Source: a virus
IMG/VR virus record: IMGVR_UViG_3300023284_001561
Span: 1-32,883 of that record
Reading direction: 5' to 3' (one strand)
DNA length: 32,883 bases
A program made the position numbers and the translations under genes. Positions 28,333-32,883 of the stretch are shown here, in pieces (within the stretch, counting starts at the first letter, position 1; each line of letters starts with the position of its first letter). The notes beneath the pieces were generated by a model. It ran no database searches and was not told the DNA's origin. It saw only the letters and a list, made by a program, of their open reading frames with translations.

Positions 28333-29469
28333 CTAGCCAGCGATAAGCGCGCCGCCGTCGGGCTGAATAACTCGCGCCCCACAGAATACGTCGATTACCA
28401 TTGAATCACTTAAGCTTGTGATCGAACTATCTTGCGACACCCGGACAGATACGCCCTGATGGGTTGCAATCACGCTGTTTCCGCCTGAAAGGGGCTCGGG
28501 TGCGACAATTGCGACCGTTGCGGCGTTCGGGTGGAATACCAGGTTAGAGAAGCCAGCCGCTTCAAACGTCACCGCGGCGCCGTCGCCAGGTGCGGCAACC
28601 AGGGCCGGGAATACCGTCAAACTGACAGCATTTGAGGCAATGGTGGCGTCCTTGCGAACGACGTAGCGGGTGGAGTCACCGGCCAGGGTGAACACCGCAC
28701 CGGCAAAAATGGTGCCGGTTGCGTTTGTAATGCCGTCGATAGGCACTACAGTCGCGCCAATTGCTGGCGTCCCGTTGGTCAACACTGTTCCCGTAATGTC
28801 GTCAGGATCAGCCGAACGTACAAACACGTCTAGGTTAGGGTTGACTACCCAGTCAAAGCCATAGCGGCGCCCCAGCATAGCGTTACGCAACGCCATAGGC
28901 CCATCCTCGCCGAAATCGCGATTCTGGAATTGTGCCAACTGGGAAAACGATTCCTCAACCGTCGTGTCCAGCAAGCCTATCCGCATTTCTTCCAAGATAA
29001 AGTTGTCCTGCATTACCTTGTGGGCCGCGGCAATATGAGCCATTGACGACGGGCGGTTAGTCACCGTTCCGGCCAACTGGGCGCGGAAAACCTGTAGCTG
29101 CGAATTAACGTACTTGTCAATTGAGCTAGCAATACCACCCATAAAAGGCGCGGTAATCAAGCGGGTGAATTCGGAAAGCTCAAAGCTTTTCTGTTTGGTC
29201 GTCAAGTCAACGCGTTTGTAATAGTGCTTATCTAGCGTCAAGTCGATTTCGGTTTCTGTGATGTCAGAAGCGACCGTCGAACCGGTGAATTCGCTTGCAT
29301 CCGATACCGCTGGGGGGACGGTTACCTTGATCGAATCGCCGACCTTTGTGCCCATAAAGCGGGCCTCTTTGTCCCGAGAGACAAGGTTTGCGGTTTTCAT
29401 GCGGTTATAAAGTACAACCGCTGCGTCCCGCGCGACGTCCGTGGGTGTTACGAGTGTGTTAGTTGACAT
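28333..29469 (-). CDS. Major capsid (coat) protein, P22 gp5-like
   Basis: The 378-aa protein starts TNTLVTPTDVARDAAVVLYNRMKTANLVSRD and contains KVGDSIKVTVPPAV, TTKQKSFELSEFTRLITAPF, and an SSMAHIAAAHKVMQDNF helix. This layout matches the P22-type coat family (HK97 fold). An inserted beta domain spans about residues 220-320. A separate scaffold gene lies just upstream and no prohead protease was recognised, which fits the P22-type strategy. GGAG lies upstream of the ATG. Confidence 0.88.
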   Translation of the reverse strand: MSTNTLVTPTDVARDAAVVLYNRMKTANLVSRDKEARFMGTKVGDSIKVTVPPAVSDASEFTGSTVASDITETEIDLTLDKHYYKRVDLTTKQKSFELSEFTRLITAPFMGGIASSIDKYVNSQLQVFRAQLAGTVTNRPSSMAHIAAAHKVMQDNFILEEMRIGLLDTTVEESFSQLAQFQNRDFGEDGPMALRNAMLGRRYGFDWVVNPNLDVFVRSADPDDITGTVLTNGTPAIGATVVPIDGITNATGTIFAGAVFTLAGDSTRYVVRKDATIASNAVSLTVFPALVAAPGDGAAVTFEAAGFSNLVFHPNAATVAIVAPEPLSGGNSVIATHQGVSVRVSQDSSITSLSDSMVIDVFCGARVIQPDGGALIAG

Positions 29470-29507
29470 TTTCCATTACTCCGTTTTTTAGCCTTTTGGC
29501 AGACTGG

Positions 29508-30146
29508 TTATATAATCTTCATTTCTTGCAACTGCTTTTCGCGTTCTTCGGTTGAGATTTCGTCCGATTTCCCGCCCTTCCCGTCGTCGTCAGGTCGTTC
29601 GCTTCCGCCGCCTCTGGCCTGGGATTCCGCCGCAATAATTGCCTTATTGCTTTCCCGGAAACCGTCCATTGCCGCTTTTACGTCTGCCTCATTTGACAGG
29701 TCCTCAACTCCCGACAGCGCGCTTTCTATAAGCGTCCTCCCGGCTCCAGGTGCTAATTGGTCAATAAACTTAAGCCCACCGGCGATTTTATCCATGCTAC
29801 TTGTCCGAGTCGCTTTCGCGGTTTCGGCCAGCAAGCTTTTGTTTGTCGCTTCCGCGGCCTCCAGCCTTGCCAGGATGTCCTTGTTGGCTTGCGTCGACTT
29901 CTCAGCTTCGGACATTCCCGACTCTTTCAAAGCTTTTAGCTCGCCCTCTAGGGTTGTCGCCTTTTCTTGGGCACTCTTCTTTTCATCAAGAATGCGGCCC
30001 GCTTTTGCTTCTGCGTCGTTGGCCTTTGTTTCCAAAGCCTCAACAGAACCCACCATAGCAGATAAGGCCTTTAGGCCCTCGGCTCCGATCAATTCCTTTA
30101 CCGCTTCCGCGCTTGCTAGCTTTTCCAATGCCTGTTTTGCGTCCAT
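29508..30146 (-). CDS. Scaffolding protein
   Basis: A 212-aa, strongly helical protein: an Ala/Lys/Glu-rich coiled coil (residues about 30-110, KANDAEAKAGRILDEKKSAQ), then DQLAPGAGRTLIESALSG and a Gly/Asp-rich tail with a Glu/Lys helix at the end. This is typical of capsid scaffolds, and it sits directly before the coat gene. AAGGAG lies upstream of the ATG. Confidence 0.8.
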   Translation of the reverse strand: MDAKQALEKLASAEAVKELIGAEGLKALSAMVGSVEALETKANDAEAKAGRILDEKKSAQEKATTLEGELKALKESGMSEAEKSTQANKDILARLEAAEATNKSLLAETAKATRTSSMDKIAGGLKFIDQLAPGAGRTLIESALSGVEDLSNEADVKAAMDGFRESNKAIIAAESQARGGGSERPDDDGKGGKSDEISTEEREKQLQEMKII

Positions 30147-30252
30147 TTTTCCAATTTACTCCTTGCGCAACATTTCGCTAGTTGCCAGCTTTACACAGAT
30201 AAACACGGTATCTGCAACCAATCACCGGGAAACGGTCCCGGCCACCAAAATT
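30147..30252 (-). promoter_or_regulatory. Intergenic control region before scaffold/coat: possible promoter and two hairpins
   Basis: The region has a possible promoter: TTGCAG (30217-30212), 16-base spacer, TGTAAA (30195-30190), with the same spacing as the other two promoters but weaker boxes. A hairpin CAGATA/TATCTG (30196-30214) overlaps the spacer, and a second, CCGGGA/TCCCGG (30225-30241), precedes it. Together with the terminator at 27.9 kb this suggests a separately controlled capsid unit. It may instead be mRNA structure only. Confidence 0.4.
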
Positions 30253-31953
30253 CTATACGTCGGGCGTGGGTTGCGCCTGGGTCGCGCCTATCAAGGCGCC
30301 CGCCTGGTCGCTTGTCACACCTAAAAATAGCACTAACTGAGCAATCGCGCCAGCCCTAGATATTTCGCCCAGGTTGACCGCCTTTGCCAACCGGTTCACC
30401 GCGTCAATTCTCGCGCCTACGGTTCCCTGGTCCCCGCTATCCCCGCCGCCGTCGCCCTCGCCCTCGCCGTCGTCGTCACCTTCGCCGCCCGGCATCCCCT
30501 CCATAAAGGCGTTAGGAGCAAAGATTTGTATTGCGTTGGAAATCGCCTTTTCTTGCTCTTCTGTTAGCGCTGTCGTTCCTATTTTCTTGCTGCGCTCGTA
30601 TAGCTTGCCGAGCAAGAAACGGTTTAATTCGTCCGGCATAGAAACCATTAAGGCCTCTGTGATCGACTTTATTTCCTGTTCAAAATTGCCCACGTCGAAA
30701 TTGCGGTTGTATTTAGGCTCCCAGGGCGTAATTGTCGGGTCCCAGGTCGTCATAATCGCAACCGCGCGCGCCTCGCACTCCTCCAGAAGTTCCGCGCGCT
30801 CTCGCATTACCTGGGAAACGTCAAGAAAGTCCCAGGCCTTGGCCTCGGCGCTGGCTACCTGGCGCGTGTTCTGTTGCATCATAAGGCCGACGACTTCAAA
30901 CATGGCGGCCTTTAGGCTATCAATTTCGGTTCGCATGGTTCCGGTTGCGCTGGCGTCCGGCATCATGTACCCAGGCTCCTTGTCGTCTGGGTTTAGCAAA
31001 ATCGGATACCCCTGGCCGAATATCATAGAAACGGCTTCCTCGGCGTTTACCTCGAATTGCTGCTTTACCATTTCAAGCACCGTAGCGGGGACAAAGGGCT
31101 GGGGGAAAACGCAATTGAAGAAATTCGACCGATTACAGCTTTCCAGGTCCATTATCGTCCGGTTTACGCTTTCCAGGTTGTCAAATTGGTGGGGCTGGCC
31201 GCTGATTTCACCTTTTAGGACAAAGGGAACCAGGTCAAGGGCTACGCCTGGGCTGATTTCAAGGGGTATTTCCTCGAAACTCAATATTTCGGTTTTGCTG
31301 TCGGGCTTAAATACGAAGTTTGTCACCTTGCCGGGCTCCCATAGGCGCCGGACCATGCTGCGCTGGGCCTTGACAAAGGGGCTGCTTGATTTGTAAATAA
31401 AACCCTCGGTAATCAGCCAACGGATTCCGCCTTTGCTGTCAATTTTCCAGTCTACGACCTCTAGGGCATTATATAGCGTCCAGTATGGCCTAAGTTTTTC
31501 GGCCTCCTTGACCGCCTGGGATACCGTCCCCGCTGGTACGGCTTGAACATCAAGGCCTATCCAACACCAACCGCACGACGTAATGAGACTATTGGCCCGC
31601 CTCATAAACTGGTTTAGGCTTTCGCCGTCAAGCGTTATGTCGTCAACTACTTCGGCCTGGGCGCCCTCCCTGGTTGGCCGCTCGCCTAAAACGTGTTGAT
31701 TGATCTTTTCGACAATCCGCCCCAGGTAGGGAATACAGTGGCTTTGCTCCAGGCGTCCGTTGATTTTTGAGCCGTCTTTACGCTCTGAGCCCTTCCAGTC
31801 GCTAGTTGACTCGCCGGAAAAGCGGGAAAGGCGCTCGTTTACATAAGGCCGCCCGCCTTTCATGCCCAGAAGGTTGATTTTTAGTTGGCCTTTTCTCTCT
31901 GAGTAGATTTGGTGTTCGCGGGTGGCAACAATCTTAAGCGCGCTGTGTTCCAT
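30253..31953 (-). CDS. Portal protein
   Basis: The 566-aa protein forms the dodecameric channel at the head vertex. It follows terL by 12 bases and precedes the scaffold, the standard place. Features include LNQFMRRANSLITSCGWCWIGLDV (the hydrophobic strand motif of DUF4055-like portals), PYWTLYNALEVVDWKID, and a clip/stem segment with ASAEAKAWDFLDVSQVMRERAELLEECE. The C-terminus is Gly/Asp-rich, disordered, then helical. Confidence 0.85.
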   Translation of the reverse strand: MEHSALKIVATREHQIYSERKGQLKINLLGMKGGRPYVNERLSRFSGESTSDWKGSERKDGSKINGRLEQSHCIPYLGRIVEKINQHVLGERPTREGAQAEVVDDITLDGESLNQFMRRANSLITSCGWCWIGLDVQAVPAGTVSQAVKEAEKLRPYWTLYNALEVVDWKIDSKGGIRWLITEGFIYKSSSPFVKAQRSMVRRLWEPGKVTNFVFKPDSKTEILSFEEIPLEISPGVALDLVPFVLKGEISGQPHQFDNLESVNRTIMDLESCNRSNFFNCVFPQPFVPATVLEMVKQQFEVNAEEAVSMIFGQGYPILLNPDDKEPGYMMPDASATGTMRTEIDSLKAAMFEVVGLMMQQNTRQVASAEAKAWDFLDVSQVMRERAELLEECEARAVAIMTTWDPTITPWEPKYNRNFDVGNFEQEIKSITEALMVSMPDELNRFLLGKLYERSKKIGTTALTEEQEKAISNAIQIFAPNAFMEGMPGGEGDDDGEGEGDGGGDSGDQGTVGARIDAVNRLAKAVNLGEISRAGAIAQLVLFLGVTSDQAGALIGATQAQPTPDV

Positions 31954-31965
31954 ATTGAGCCCTAT

Positions 31966-32883
31966 TTAAGCTATTTCGACAATACCGCTCTTTGCTTTAA
32001 TGCTCGCATGATAGCAGATTGCCAGGCTGTCACAAGCGTCATCATGCGCGCCCAACGGAAATAGTTGAAATTGCTTTTTCCATTCCTCCAGCCAGGGGGC
32101 TCCTTTGGGGACGTAAACGTTGCCCACTTCAAAGATGGGTTCCATATCCGCGCATTTAACCGACTTGTCCCCCGATAGGTGGGATTTGTGAACCATGCGC
32201 CGCCCCTTCAACACGCTTTTTATAGTCGTAAACGCGTCCTTGTAAGCGCCGAAAGCCTCAATGTGTATCTGGATGGCCGCGCCGTCTGTATCGGTCGTCT
32301 TTAGGATTACCTGGTTACGCTCCGGGGCTTCCCATTGCCCTATTACAACGTCCTTAACATAGATATGCTCCATACCAGATTTGTCCGTTATCACCCCCGC
32401 CTTTGTGCCCACCGTATAATCTGGGTCGTCTTTGTCGCGCTCTTTTTTGGAGCTAGCCAGGTCCCAGGCTCGGGAATACGGAATATCTGGGAATTGGTCC
32501 GGGTCGATTTCCTGGATTTTGTCCACCTTAAACCGGTTGCCGCTTTCTGGCATAGGCGAGCAATCAAGCAAGGCGCTCGCCCAGGATTGCAACATTGCAT
32601 ACTGCCGCCTATACCACTCGGCGCCGAAGCGCTCGGTAAACAGAAAGGACCCGTCTGGGTTTTTGGCCGGGAATCGTAGCGTCTTAAACTTTGGCATTTC
32701 CAAGTCTTTAGAAGCCCTCAAGCGGCCCCTTACGTCGTCATGGTGCCAGGATGTCGCGCATAGAATGGCTATTGATACCGGCGCCAGGCGCGTCATGGCA
32801 TCGCCAAAGGATTCCCATTGCCGCTTTCTGAATACTTCGCTTCGGGCTTCGGCTCGATTCTTGCAATAGTCGTCTACAATCAG
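31966..32883 (-). CDS. terL: Terminase large subunit, C-terminal nuclease part (continues from the other contig end)
   Basis: This is the RNase H-fold nuclease half of the large terminase, which cuts DNA during packaging. Near its start it repeats part of the ATPase half because of the 144-bp overlap. Visible nuclease landmarks are RAWDLA, whose Asp is a likely metal ligand, and HDDACDSL near the C-terminus, a typical last acidic motif in Terminase_6C-like nucleases. The stop is followed 12 bases later by the portal gene, the usual order in tailed phages. An ATG exists at 32796, but it lies between the ATPase motifs and the nuclease and is not the real start. Confidence 0.9.
   Translation of the reverse strand: MIVDDYCKNRAEARSEVFRKRQWESFGDAMTRLAPVSIAILCATSWHHDDVRGRLRASKDLEMPKFKTLRFPAKNPDGSFLFTERFGAEWYRRQYAMLQSWASALLDCSPMPESGNRFKVDKIQEIDPDQFPDIPYSRAWDLASSKKERDKDDPDYTVGTKAGVITDKSGMEHIYVKDVVIGQWEAPERNQVILKTTDTDGAAIQIHIEAFGAYKDAFTTIKSVLKGRRMVHKSHLSGDKSVKCADMEPIFEVGNVYVPKGAPWLEEWKKQFQLFPLGAHDDACDSLAICYHASIKAKSGIVEIA
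32740..32883. repeat. Exact 144-bp terminal direct repeat (right copy)
   Basis: Second copy of bases 1-144. Removing one copy gives a unique length of 32739 bp and restores one uninterrupted large terminase gene. Confidence 0.95.

Noticed and set aside
30374-31396. Plus-strand frame of 340 codons
   Set aside because: Antisense to the portal gene, low-complexity Pro/Ser start mirrors the Gly/Asp tail of the portal. Not supported.
1-32883. Integrase, repressor or other lysogeny genes
   Set aside because: No tyrosine or serine recombinase motif and no CI-like repressor was recognised. The small HTH protein alone does not show lysogeny.
1-32883. CRISPR array, insertion sequence or transposase
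   Set aside because: No regularly spaced repeats, no transposase-like protein and no inverted-repeat-bounded insert was found.

Overview
The window is a complete or nearly complete genome of a tailed, siphovirus-like phage, about 32.7 kb, read from one contig. The first 144 bases (1-144) recur exactly as the last 144 (32740-32883). The gene for the large terminase runs in frame across that junction, so the molecule is circular, circularly permuted or terminally redundant. Every credible gene is on the minus strand, so the functional order runs from high to low coordinates. Genes are packed tightly, with many ATGA, GTGA or TTGA stop/start overlaps. Many starts are preceded by an AAGGGG-type ribosome binding site. 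No integrase, excisionase or lysogeny repressor was seen, so a lytic lifestyle is likely but not proven. The host cannot be named. The many Sec-type signal peptides, a lipobox protein and periplasm-type enzymes suggest a diderm bacterium from an environmental sample.

Early/middle block (11417 down to 1501). A strong sigma70-like promoter (11417-11444) feeds a run of small genes. A second promoter of the same architecture (9312-9339) feeds a Bet/RecT annealing protein and a PD-(D/E)XK exonuclease with an Fe-S cysteine pattern, followed by an O-like replication protein. After these come small accessory genes: an exported HNH nuclease, a 49-aa membrane protein, a stand-alone FtsK-gamma winged helix, an MmcB-like nuclease, and a two-zinc-ribbon protein. 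A noncoding stretch (1241-1500) holds a tRNA-like structure and hairpins ahead of terS.

Packaging and head block (1240 to 1, then 32883 down to 23449). This runs small terminase, large terminase, portal, scaffold, P22-like coat protein, a small head protein, a clear terminator, a head-tail adaptor, and a minor head protein fused to an HExxH metallopeptidase-like domain. It ends with neck, tail-terminator and tail-tube genes. A possible promoter and paired hairpins lie between portal and scaffold, so the capsid genes may form a separately controlled unit.

Tail and envelope block (23433 down to 11560). A tail assembly protein, a short tape measure and two tail proteins are followed by an unusual run of fibre-like and LamG-like proteins, most of which start with a Sec signal peptide. 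Next come a membrane/coiled-coil protein, a complete CheY-like receiver protein, a lipoprotein, a papain-like cysteine protease, another exported protein and a permuted NlpC/P60-like protein. No classical lysozyme or amidase endolysin was recognised, so these peptidases are the best candidates for envelope breakdown. The block ends at GC-rich inverted repeats (11475-11550), just upstream of the first promoter.
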